Assembly (NCBI RefSeq): GCF_026745355.1
Contig: NC_079205.1
Span: 42,160,182-42,224,181 of the forward strand
Direction of reading: 5' to 3'
Length of the DNA: 64,000 nt
DNA from: Beta vulgaris subsp. vulgaris
Taxonomy: Eukaryota; Streptophyta; Magnoliopsida; Caryophyllales; Amaranthaceae
A program made the position numbers and the translations under genes. Shown in pieces: positions 32,281-42,880 of the stretch. The notes beneath the pieces are model-generated. The model did no database searches and was not told where the DNA came from. It saw only the letters and a list, made by a program, of their open reading frames with translations. The number at the start of each line of letters is the position of its first letter. The stretch's first letter is position 1.

Positions 32281-33407
32281 AACAAAGTATTTCTTCAAAG
32301 TGTCAGAATTCCACGTCCTAGGAATAGGACGTCCGTCCAACCTTCTAGACGAAAGGTGCCATTCTGAACTACTTCGATTATCTTGAGGGTCCTTCCCAGT
32401 TAGGGTAAGCTTGCCTAACTCTTTGGCTCGGCCGACCGCTTCCATTTTTCTTAAGACGAGGTCTCCCAGCTTTAACGGACGCCTTGCAACTCTTTTTTGA
32501 AGTCCCTTGCCATTCTCAACTTGTATAGTTGCATTCTAGCAAAGCATTGCCCCTGACTTCAGGAACTAAGTCCAAAGCCGTCCTAAGAGCTGCCCAGTTA
32601 GCTCTTCTGAGTACATCATTACTCTTAAAGTGGGTTCTCAACCTCAATAGGAAGGACGGCCTCAGAGCCATAGACCATCATAAAGGAGTCTCTCCTGTGG
32701 AATTCTTGGCCGTTGTCCTTATTGACCATAAGACCAGCTGCAATTCTTCTACCCAAAGCCCCTTTCATTGTCCAACTTCTTTTTTATCCCGGCCGAAAGA
32801 ATCTTGTTAAAGCCTCAACTTGCCCATTAGCCTGTGGATGAGCTACTGCGCAAAGTGAGCCTTGATTCCTTGGTCAGCCAACCATTGACGAGCTTCGGTG
32901 TCTCAAATTGTGGCCCATTATCAAAGACGATCGACTGGGGCATCCAAACCTTGTAATCAAGTTCTTCCAGATGAACCCTTTGACGTCATTAGTGGTGATG
33001 CCCCTTAATGCTTCAGCTTCAACCCATTTTGTAAAGTAGTCACAGCTACTATTACAAATTTCTTCTGGCCGGCAGCAATAGGAAAAGGCCCAAGAATGTC
33101 CATTCCCCATTTAGCAAAGGGAAGAGGAAAGAGAATGGGAGTCAAGTAATTGGACGGCTTTTGATAGATATTACCATGCTTTTGGCAACTATCACATTTC
33201 TTGGCATAGAGCAGTGCGTCTTCTTTATAAGGACGGCCAAAAGTAGCCCGTCCTGAGAGCCCTTTCTGCCAAAGCTCTTCCTCCAATGTGAGAAGCACAA
33301 GCTCCCTCATGCAACTCCTTTAAAACGTCCAGACCTTCCTTTCGGCTGATGCATTTGAGAAGAGGCCGATTGAGGATTTCTTGTATAGAGCTCATTCCAC
33401 AACTCAA
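32281..33407 (-). pseudogene. Tat element integrase, degraded
   Basis: Minus-strand pieces in order are GACASHIGGRALAERALRTG and YAKKCDSCQKHG (the zinc-binding HHCC region, 33407-33180), then PLPFAKWGMDILGPFP (start of the core, with the first catalytic Asp, about 33130). DYFTKWVEAEAL and a gene end with AHPQANGQVEA and YGSEAVLPIEV-like readings follow, down to about 32290. Several frameshifts and stops interrupt the chain, notably near 33000, 32870 and 32780. Confidence 0.75.
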
Positions 33408-33689
33408 ACCACTTGTCCCTTGCTTTCACATACTTGGCTTCAATTGGGTCAAGAGGCAACGGCCAGTTTTCTTAAATCAATGATTGGCTCATCCACTCAT
33501 CTTCTCGGCTGAGAAACAGACTTTCCCTCAATGCTCTTGGCCGCTTTCTTCCCAGAAGACTGTTCTAGGAACGTCCCTTCAGCCGAGCTGGCCAGTTAGA
33601 AGGGCATCAGCCTGATGGTCTCTGATCTGGGCACTGATCTAGGACGAACCTTTTAAAGACTTGATCTCTTCCTTTAACAATTCATATAC

Positions 33690-34435
33690 TTGCTCATGGA
33701 CGCTTCCTTGCATTCAAACTCACCATTGACTTGACTGACGACCAGCAGAGAGTCAGTTTTAGCTTCAATTTCCAAGGCCCAGCCGCTTTGCACATTTTTA
33801 TGCCGGCTAAGAGAGCTTCATACTCTGCTTCATTATTGGACGCCTGGAATTTGAACTTCATAGCATATTCAAACTTTCCCCTTCTGGAGATTGAAAAATG
33901 ATTCCTGCCCCACATCCGTTAGCAGTTGAGGATCCATCCACCATAAGGGTCCAATGACGCTTTCCTTCCGCCGGGTCTTGGACGTTTTCTATCGTAGGCC
34001 GAGTAAGCTCTACATATGAAATCAGCCAAAGCTTGGCCCTTTGATTGCCTTTCTAGGCTCAAATGTTAAATCAAACATATTAAGCTCAACAGCCCATTTT
34101 AACATCCGGCCAGAGCATCCATTTATGCAAACTTGCCTCAGCGGCTGATCAGTATATACAAGAATGCTGTGGCAAGAAGTAAGGCCTTAACTTCCGGCTA
34201 GCCATCAACAAAGCCAAGCCGAATTTTAATGGACGAATATCTGTTCTCTACATCTTTCAGCACATGGCTCACAAAATAGACGGGTATCTGTACCGCGTCT
34301 CTCTCAGCCAAGAGGACAGCACTTACCGCGAAAGGTGATACAACCAGGTATACATACAATTTTTCACCTTCGGCCGGACTGATCAACCTAGGCAGCTGCC
34401 GAAGATGATCTTTTACTTGCTGAAGCGCCACCTCA
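33690..34435 (-). pseudogene. Tat element RNase H and second RNase H-like domain, degraded
   Basis: 34431-34198 carries PAEGEKLYVYLVVSPFAVSA and PVYFVSHVLKDVENRYS, the RT-linked RNase H. 33915-33694 carries FEYAMKFKFQASNNEAEYEA, the NNEAEYEAL motif of the additional archaeal-type RNase H typical of Tat elements. The pieces are in different frames, with an unreadable stretch at 33920-34190. Confidence 0.7.
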
Positions 34436-34543
34436 GCTTCTTCCGACCACTCAAACTTGGCATTCTTGTTGATAGTAGCAAAGAAATGGTGACATTTGTA
34501 TCCTGATTTGAGAGAAACCGTCCAAGAGCAGCCAAACAGCCCG

Positions 34544-35300
34544 TCAACCGCTGAACTTCTTTGACTTGGACGGCGAAGACATATTCATAATGGCTTGAAT
34601 TTTATCGGGATTTGCTTCAATCCCTCTCTGATCAACCAAAAATCCCAGAAATTTCCCAGCAACTACACCGAACACACATTTCTGTGGATTGAGCTTCAAC
34701 TTGAATTTCCTCAAAGTGAGGAAGGTTTCCCTCAGATCGTCCAGATGATCTTTTTCTTCTTTACTCTTGACGATCATGTCGTCGATATAGGCTTCCATAT
34801 TTCGCCCAAGCTGTGGCTGAAATACCGTATTAATGAGCCTCTGAAATGTGGCTGGCGCATTTCTTAGGCCGAAGGGCATCCTGAGCCATCCATACAATCC
34901 TTTCTCAGTAATGAAGGAAGTCTTATCTTGATCATCCGGCCACATAGGAATCTGGTGGAAGCCAGAATAGGCGTCCATAAACTCACAGGGCATGGCCGGC
35001 CGTGAATCCACCAGACGATCAATTTTAGGCAACGGAAGCTGTCCTTAGGACAAGCCTTGTTCAGATCCGTATAATCAACGCACATTCTCCAAGTGCCATT
35101 CGGCTTTGGAACCATCACAACATTTGCTACCCAATCTGGGTAATATGTTTCCCGGATGAACTTAGACTTGAGCAGCTTTTGGACTTCTTCATCAACGGCC
35201 TTATTTCTGGCCGGCCCAGTGCTCTTCTTTGCCGAATAGGCTTTTGCCCCGGCTCAATGTTGAGCTTATGGACGCCACTTCAGGGTCTATCCCAGGCATC
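34544..35300 (-). pseudogene. Tat element reverse transcriptase, degraded
   Basis: Pieces in two frames cover the palm and fingers: PNGTWRMCVDYTDLNKACPKD (35118 on), FMDAYSGFHQIPM, PFGLRNAPATFQRLIN, the catalytic region EAYIDDMIVKS (YIDD), then FLGFLVDQRGIEANPDKIQA. One frame change lies near 35045-35030. The closeness to the plus-strand element at 60464-61825 shows both are Tat-like. Confidence 0.85.
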
Positions 35301-35683
35301 TCTCTACAGCATAGGCAAACACATCTTCGAATTCTCGCAGCAACGCAACTAAGGCGTCCTGAATCTCTGATCTCAAAATGATCCAATTTTCAATGTCCTT
35401 TCCGGACGCTGGATTTAAGCAAATCTCTACTGGACTTTCCACCGGTTCTGGACGTTCTAGTCCCAGATCATTATAGCCATTATCTCTCAGATGAATGTTT
35501 TTCTTCTTTATTGCCAAACACTTTCTCTTCTTGCTAGGCAAAAGCATGGACGGATTGCTTTCAGGAAGAGGTACTCTTGAACCTTCTCAACTTCTTCCTA
35601 AGCTCAAAATTGGCCTTTACTTTCTCGGCCGATCATCCTCCTTGTCCTTTGGAACCTCTGCCTTTTCTTTCCATGATGATGGT

Positions 35684-36010
35684 TTAGAGTGTGGTGAGAT
35701 AGCATTCTCTAGCAGCTTGCTGATCTCCATAGAGAGATCCAATCTTTCCCCCATCACACTCAAACTTCATTAGCATTAGATGGGTCACAATGACGGCCTT
35801 GATGTGATTCAAGGTAGGTCGTCCGAGAATGACATTATAAGCGTCAAGTCTCGTACTACCAAAAATTTCACAAAAAGCGTCCTGGCGCATCTTCTCCACT
35901 ACCCTGACGGGCAGGTGACGTCCCATGGGATGGATGACCCCTCCGCCAAAACCAATTATAGGATGATTTACCGGCATCAAATCTTTTTCAAATTTCAACG
36001 AGACAAACAA
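35684..36010 (-). pseudogene. Tat element protease region
   Basis: A 108-residue minus-strand piece with AYNVILGRPTLNHIKAV, the flap and C-terminal part of the aspartic protease, and then the PR-RT linker CYLTTL. The upstream active-site segment is in another frame and is not clearly preserved. Confidence 0.7.
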
Positions 36011-36199
36011 TCAGCACTGATTATATCAGTGGAGCTTCCAGTATCAATCAAAATTCGCCTAACCCTTAGGTTGGCAATCTTCATTTCCACAACCAGTGGA
36101 TCATCATGCGGCTTCCTTATCTTTCCGGTCCAGCTCGCTGACCACTATTTTTGGAAAAGGATCAGACTCGGCCTGGTTGTGAGCATAACCTGCTGAGTT

Positions 36200-37760
36200 C
36201 CCTAAATAGTTTTTGTGGCCCGATTTGTTGGACCTCCAGCCGCAAATCCTCCTGAGATGACCATTACTACATCATCATCCGTGCTATCTCCGTCCATCTT
36301 TCTTCCTTGACGGTTATCCTTTTCTGAAACTTCCTTCCTGACGAGGAGGTAATTGTTCATCTTTCCTTTTCGAGCCAACTCTTCTAGTGCTCTCTTCAAT
36401 GCTTGCATTCATTGGTTTCATGCCCACAATCTTTGTGGAAGTGACAATACTTGCTCTTATCCTGTTACGTAAGGCGTCTTCATTCGGCCGGCGCCTTTAG
36501 CTCATGCTGATCTTTTATTTCCATCAAAATGGAATATTGATCTTTGTTGAACTCTATTGGTTCAACTGAGGCCGCCGGCTCGACGCCTACTTCTTTGGAC
36601 GAGGTGGTCATGAAGTCATTGCCCAAGTCTCAGCCTTCTTGGGCGGATTCTTTTTTGGCTGAACAGCTTCCTCACTTTCTTCACCTGGCTGCTTTGCCTC
36701 AGCACAACCTCTGTGGCATGAATGAATGCTTCAGCCTCCTTCAAGCTTCCGTCAAAGTAGTGATTTTCTTCTTACCAAATCAAACTTAAAACTTCCTGGT
36801 CTTAACCTCTGATAAGGCGTCAAACGCCACACCTGCATTAGATCTTGGATCTGCAATGCTTCTAGATTGAATCTCTTCACATAACCTCTCAAGCCTCCTT
36901 AGGACCTTGGATGACTTTCCCAGTGCATGCTTGTTTTTGTTCTTGACGATTAGCCAAAAATGACTGGTGAATAGAATGCTAAGTTCAGTAAAATTATTCA
37001 CTGAGTTAGGTGGCAAGTTGTTAAACCATTTTTGCGCTACCCCTTCAAAGTAGCTGGAAAATTCTTACACCAAGTAGCATCGTCCACCCTTGGACATACA
37101 TCTGATGCTTGTAAGCTGATAGGTGATCGTCCGGATCAGTAGTTCCGATCGAAAGGTTCAATGGTCGGGAGCTTAACCTTTGGGAAAGGAGGGGACTCCA
37201 TATCCTGACCGAGAAAGGAGTTGGCCAATTGATCTGGAGTGCCGCACCTGACCCTCAATGGGTATGTGCTCCTGACGGTACTCTTTCATACCGGATTAGA
37301 TGAGGTGTTAGCTAAGGCTTGACGCCTGTACACCATGGCTGCAAAACTGTCTTTTCCTGCCTTGGCTGAAAAGCTGATGGTCCACGGCTTCGCGCCACTG
37401 TTCTGGACGGGAGTCTTAAGGACGGATCCTTCATATAGGCGTGGAGCCAGAGGCTGAACGCTTGCTGGCTGCCGCCCTCTTGCCTCCAATACTCCCTAGC
37501 ATCAGTCTCCATCATGTGACCAGTAGGAGGGATATTATCTGCTGGACGGACTACCAGCTTCCAGTCCATCTTCCTCCTAGAATCACTAACAGCTGGCTGC
37601 TTTCCTTTGGAAGGCTAGTCAACTCGGCCGAGTGGCCGACTAGGCCTGGACGACCCTCTTGGGATCGCCCTTTGAGCGTGCAGCGTCTCTCTCCTGGATC
37701 AGCTGAAAGAACAACATGTTGTTCTTAATCTGCTCTCCATACAGCGGCCATTCTTGTGGA
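36200..37760 (-). pseudogene. Tat element gag, degraded
   Basis: Minus-strand pieces 37569-37286, 37016-36786 and 36408-36202 are in different frames. LPPNSVNNFTELSILFTSHF is the retrotransposon gag domain (PF03732 type). The region RALEELARKGKMNNYL leads to the gag/protease linker. There are many stops between the pieces, so no capsid protein can be made. Confidence 0.65.
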
Positions 37761-37969
37761 AGTCATTCAACACATTCTCCAAGTGACCAGCTGTCACTGG
37801 ACGGTCAGATTCTCTGGATGACTGGAGTTACAGTCCTACCCTCTAGATGACGGCAGCATGGCCATGATCTCGTCCACGAGGCGGCCTCTCCTCATCCACA
37901 GTGTCTTCCACCTGAATTCTAAAACTTCTGTTCCTTGCGACATTCGATGAATGATAATCCGTCATTGCG

Positions 37970-37994
37970 GCGTCTCCCCACAGACGGCGCCAAA
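37970..37994 (-). other. Primer-binding site of the Tat element
   Basis: On the minus strand, TTTGGCGCCGTCTGTGGGGA follows the 5' LTR. TGGCGCC-type sites complementary to a tRNA 3' end are usual for Ty3/gypsy elements of the Tat/Athila group. Confidence 0.75.
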
Positions 37995-38625
37995 TGTTAT
38001 GTAGTGTAAAACTGGTAAACTATATAGATAGGTTCTTAAAACTGGAGACTTGTGCAGCAATGATTGGTTCGAATCCCGATGCTAACTCCTGACCAGCAAC
38101 CTGCAAAAAGGGACCCACCCTGGAGGTTTGGGTGGTATTTCCCCCTCCGATGCTTTAAGATCAATGTGTTCCGAGATGTAAATGTGGAAACTTTTAGAGA
38201 GAGAAAGTAGAGAGAGAGAGAGAGAGAGAAGAATTTATGACAGAGTAACAGTACTATGCTCTGAAAAACGTACCTTTCACCCTGAAATCAAGGACTATTT
38301 ATACGTTTGAAATGACTGTTGTGCCTTGATGTCACCCTAATTTGGGAGCATCTGATTGGCTAATCAAAGTAGTGGGACACGTGGCAGCAATTAATTGGTC
38401 AGCACACCTCACTTTCATATAAAGGTGTAGATCATTTTTGCTGGGCCTAAGTACAATTTTTGGGGCCAGGAGAAGGACCTTTAGTACACTTTCTTCAGAG
38501 AAACGTACTTTTAGGCCTGTCACCTTCAGGCCCTTTGTACTTTACTCCCCTGCACATATGCCACATGTAAGGCTCTGATGAGGCCACGTGTTAGCGAAAT
38601 AGCCGTTGATTTTTAGGCTACAACA
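37995..38625 (-). repeat. 5' LTR of the Tat element
   Basis: 631 bp, TG...CA on the minus strand, with a TATAAATAG promoter box at about 38302-38294 (minus). It is nearly identical to the other LTR over most of its length. The patchy differences near 38020 and 38165 are small insertions, deletions and rearrangements rather than spread substitutions. Confidence 0.9.
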
Positions 38626-39375
38626 CTTCTCGTTCAAGGAGACTATGGAAGTCAGCTATTTGGGTTTTTAGGACACTACTTTGTAACCGGTCTTCGAACT
38701 TTTGTTAACGGATTTTTTGTTTTAGATCGTGCACATCACTTTGCTTTCGGTTGATAAGAGAATTTATCTCACTATTGTAAATAGAACTTGCATTTATAAT
38801 GTTGAGATTCCTAGTCTTTGTTTTTCTAAGAAACGGAATTCTAGTTTCTTATTTTTGGTTTTGAAGGATATCCTATCATAGGTAATATTATAAGGGGTTA
38901 TTATATTTATGAAAGGTGTTCCCAAGATTATAGAATGGTGTATGAATTGGCTTTTTAGTGAAAGATCTTGATTTAATATGCTTGCCTCAGTTTTTCCTTC
39001 TATTTGCATTTTGGTGTTATTAGCAGAGCTAAGTCTTTCAGAAGCTTTTTGATGAAAACATCTCGGGATGAGACTAGATTTAATACAATTTAATCTGCTT
39101 TGGTATCGAATAAAGCTACGGTATTAATTATAAAATCACTAGAATATTCAAGTGTAACCTTTATATAATATTTTCTAGAACTAATTTTTTTTAAAACAAA
39201 GAGGAAATCTTCTAGGACTTTTGAGCTATTTTCTTCATCTGGGTCGGCGTCAAGATCAGTCTCTCTAGGGGTGTCTGTAGCCCTATGAGAAGTTAGCAGT
39301 TGAATTATGGCAGAGTCATGTTGTTCTTTTATTTTAAGATCTTTTATGTTGGCTTTAATGGTTTTAACTTCAGCC
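38626..39375 (-). pseudogene. Endogenous pararetrovirus protease region, degraded
   Basis: The minus strand shows VALFDTKAD at about 39120-39090, corresponding to the D-S/T-G-A-D active site. The Gly is replaced by Lys and a stop follows at once. Further on, SIILGTPFINIITPYN (39009-38794) is the C-terminal part of a caulimovirid aspartic protease. The reading approaches the RT at the CTTCT junction, where the Tat element interrupts it. Confidence 0.7.
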
Positions 39376-40885
39376 TAAAGATCCTGTATGGCCCTTTGTG
39401 GCTTCTTTTTAGAACTCCTCTTTTCTAAAATAAAGGTGAGGTTGTATGGTTCCGTGCTGGGGGGGGGGGTTGGGATCTTTTTTTTTAGGTTTTTCTTCAA
39501 GGGATTCATGAAGGCGCTCAAGATATTGTTTTTGTAAATCTGGATAACATCTAGGATAAGGCTTTGGTCTTTGGTGAGAATGTTTAGGGTATATGGTTCA
39601 TTTTCTATTGAAGATGAGGATTCTATTTCATCAACATGAGGTCTATGACTCTCAGCAAAAATATAAGATTTAGATTCTTCATCAGAAGATTCTATTAGAA
39701 GAGCTGAAATTCTTCCTAGAGTCTCATCATCTAGGTCAAGGTTTTGGATTTTGTTAGACATCCTACAATATATGGTCGTATGACCCTTTTTACCACATTT
39801 GAAACAAGTTATGTTTTTAAAGTCAGGTTTCGTTGTGGTTTGTTGGTGTTTTTTATGAGTCTTCCATTTTCGTTGCTCAAAAGGTTTTCTATGGCAGACT
39901 TTCTGTAACACCCCAATACGGGGTATTACACTTTATCAATCTTTTTTATTTATAAAACCTTCGAGCTTTATAGGGGTTTTTAGTAAGGGGTTGGTTTACT
40001 ACAACTTCCTTTGCAAGTGTTTGTTTGGGGGGAGGAGTTATCAAATTGTTGGCAGAAGGATCCTAACTCTTCTTTAGTTTCTTTCAACTCCCTCTTCAGA
40101 TGTTTTTGAAGCTTCAAATCTTGACATATTTGAAGGCCTTGTTTAGAGGTTAGGCTTACTAACTCACCATAGGTTAATCTATCATAAGGGATAATATGCT
40201 CCCCAAAATCTTCACGAATTATGTTTCTAACTTTTTCTCCTAGGATGGTTGGGACTTGGGACCTGCTAGGAATTTTTCTTTCCAAAAGGGTTGGTTAGAA
40301 TCTTCCCTAAGCATTACCCTAGTTAGGAAATTATTCTTATACCATTGAAAATCACTAAGTTTCTTGCATCTAAGATTAGACAAAAGATCTTCGTTTTTAT
40401 CTCTTAGATGGGAGGAATCTCCAATGAAATGTAGTGATAAGGTAAACATTAGGGTCGAGATAGAATCTTGGGGTTGGTTCTCCATTCTGGTTGAGAAAGG
40501 GAACCCCGTCTTCTGTTGTTTGAATTGCATTTAAGATATCCAATTGATGCTGTTGGGTGAGATAGAAATCCCACCATCCTTTTAACTGGTTAGAGAAGCC
40601 TGCAATTAAAAGTTCTACAACCGTTTTATCTGATGTACAAGATTGGGTTTTATAAGCATTTGAAGCCATTGTCATCTATTGTAAAAGGTTTAAGATTTGA
40701 TGTTCACTCATGCCATCTATATTCCATTCATTAATGGAAGATGCATTATATTTTGGTTGAACACTTATATTAGGTTGACTTCGAACTTGGAATTCACTAG
40801 ATCTTATAGGAATAACATCAAGAGGACCAGAATTTTTCCAAGAGAGTTTAGCTATGTCAGGTGTTTTGTCATGCAATAACACTTA
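39375..40885 (-). pseudogene. Endogenous pararetrovirus coat-protein region with zinc knuckle, degraded
   Basis: Minus-strand pieces in order are 40882-40676 (ending DGMSEHQILNLLQ), 40675-40397 (LIAGFSNQLKGWWDFYLT), 40285-39980 (DRLTYGELVSLTSKQGLQ) and 39911-39375. The last has the CCHC knuckle CFKCGKKGHTTIYC followed by an acidic DLDDETLGRIS segment. This is the capsid domain and RNA-binding finger upstream of protease in caulimovirids. A stop lies between the first two pieces. A 60-80 bp insertion bounded by a TGTAACACCCC hairpin (39905-39970) separates the last two. No movement-protein region is recognised to the right. Confidence 0.75.
39905..39931. repeat. Small hairpin insertion in the pararetrovirus copy
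   Basis: TGTAACACCCC AATA CGGGGTATTACA is an almost perfect palindrome sitting in a frame break of the viral sequence. It resembles the tips of long gypsy LTRs and may be an LTR-derived scar. Confidence 0.5.
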
Positions 40886-40894
40886 TATTATGTC

Positions 40895-42350
40895 ATGTTC
40901 AATGAGAGGCTTGAGCCCTCTGATTTTCTGTCCCTTTACTTCAAGGGAGAGGCTTACAAGTTCACATATGGGGAGCACATTCACCTCATGTCTGACCCTA
41001 ATCATTGGCTAAACTTCCATATGCTAGCCTTTTTGCCCGGCCCCTTCTATCAAGAGAGGTGCTGAGAGACCTCCCAAATAGAGGAAGAGATGGCCAAATG
41101 AAGCTAAGAAGGAAAAAAAGGCACAACAATGTTAAGTGTAGCAAATGCAAAGAGGTGGGGCATAATGCAAGGACTGGTGGAGGTGGTTCTACTGCAAAAA
41201 CAAGGAAGGACAAATGCTCTACTTCAACTGCCCCAATGAACTCAGCCTAAAGGCAAGAAAAGAAAGAAAGTAGAAGCTACCAGTACCTCAACCAACCAAC
41301 CAACCAAAAGGCATAAAGACTAAAAAGAAGTGAAGCTGCATACAGTGAAGGGTTCCAAATGTATCTTGAATGTTTTTTTTTTTTGTCAATTGGGGAATTT
41401 AAATTTTTGTAAAACTACATTAGGAATTGAAAGCCACTGTTTTGTTTATAACAATTATATGATCATTAAGGGGAAAGTTTTTGTAAAGATATAATAGTAA
41501 TTATCTCTTTTGAACAAATTACATTACTTCGCTTAAATATTACAACTATTAGGATGACAAAGTTGGGTACTCCTACTTAAACTGTTGCATTAAATAATTT
41601 TTGTTGCTGCTTTAGTTTTTACTTTAAGTGCTTGAATTCTTCCTTCATCTTGGTGTTCTCTGAGCTTTCCTCCTCTTTCTTGCTTCCTTCATGTTGCTTA
41701 CTGATCCTTCTGTTTGAGTCTCTATGGCTGCTGATACTCTGCTCATAACTTCCTTTGCACCGTCTGAAACTGTTACATGTATCACACTTGTAGTACAACC
41801 TTTGAGGATTTTTGCAGTTTCAGAGCTTTTTATAGCGTCTTTTACTCGGTCATAAGGCTGGATGAAGCTACGCCTCCTTTATAATCCTTCAATAAAGGCT
41901 AAACGTCTTTTGTCTTAAATCGAATTCTCTTATTAATGCAATACGAGTTAGGGACGATCCTTATATACGAAGAGTCGTTAAGTGAGGAGCATGTATTGGA
42001 ATGGGAACTCATGCTTCATGCTAAGGGATTGCTTTAAGGTATATGATGGCTTTATAAAGAAATATGTCATACCTTCAATCTTCCTAACGACTAGTTTTTT
42101 AAACTGGAAAAGTAGTTGTTGCAACTGTAACATAATTTAGGGGTATCTAGTGCATTTAGTATCATATTAGGGGTATATCAAGAATTAAGTTTACCACTAA
42201 TGGAGACCTAACATCTCTCATTAAAAAGGGTTAGCATATGTATTTTTTTTTAAAAATGGGGGTATATGGTGAATTCAGAAACTTGTAAGAATATATGGTA
42301 CAAAAGAATTGTTAGGTGTATATGATATAAAAATCGTAAAACTATTAATG
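40895..42350 (+). pseudogene. Remnant of an autonomous MULE (MuDR-type transposase C-terminus and one end)
   Basis: From 40895 the plus strand reads SLYFKGEAYKFTYGEH and MSDPNHW. It then runs into stops and frame changes before KLRRKKRHNNVKCSKCKEVG with GHNAR (about 41100-41180). This order, the region after the SWIM finger and then a CCHC knuckle, is the C-terminus of MURA-like transposases. No catalytic core remains. Near 42130-42350 are several GGTATATGGTG-like motifs ending AAAAATCG. They resemble the end of the MULE at 21000-22020 and probably mark this element's right terminus. Confidence 0.55.
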
Positions 42351-42880
42351 ATTAAAGTTCTCCTAGTTGATTAAACTTTAATTTTTAAAGTTTTATACAC
42401 TATTACAATGTAATATTATCAGGAGTTGGGTCATTTGACCTCACTTGAATAGGAATTTTCTATTTTTTTTAATTATAAAACACGAAATTTTATTTTATTA
42501 TAAAAACAAAATTTTATTGTATCTTCTTTCAGAAATTGACCACTAAATTTATAAATATATTAATTTGAAATTCATTTTGCAACCAAAAATAAATCATGAA
42601 ATCATCAATTCATGCCTAAGTTGCCTCATGTAACTAGAAGCACTACATTGTAAACAAAGAACTTTTTCAGCCAAAAGAAAAGGAGAAAAAAAAGGATAAC
42701 TACTGGTAATATATGAAGCAACATGGTACATACTCCTTTCACCTAGGGGCCTCATATGACATATGTCTTCTTTCTATACTTATCAAGTTTATGCTCTATA
42801 TTCTTTCTCTATTTATTTAAAAGTTGTGGGGAAAAAGTAAAAACTTAAAGGAGAAAGAGCAAAGACGATTAGAGAAAGAG

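Larger units (their letters stand above)
26990..38625 (-). mobile_element. Tat-type Ty3/gypsy LTR retrotransposon, 11.6 kb, inserted in the pararetrovirus
   Basis: Two direct LTRs (26990-27623 and 37995-38625) bound the element, and CTTCT duplications flank it. The gag-pol order on the minus strand is gag, protease, RT, RNase H, archaeal-type RNase H-like segment, integrase. A primer site TGGCGCCGTCTGTGGGGA sits just inside the right LTR (37994-37970). A purine tract TTAAGGGGTAAA precedes the left LTR, which makes the right LTR the 5' one. Integrase after RT/RH and a long region between pol and the 3' LTR carrying an antisense gene are Tat-lineage features. The pol frames contain many shifts and stops, so the copy cannot move itself. 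Confidence 0.9.

Noticed and set aside
32529..36196. Plus-strand frames at 32529-32810, 35495-35773 and 35780-36196
   Set aside because: They are opposite the integrase and protease coding region of the minus-strand Tat element and have no independent support.
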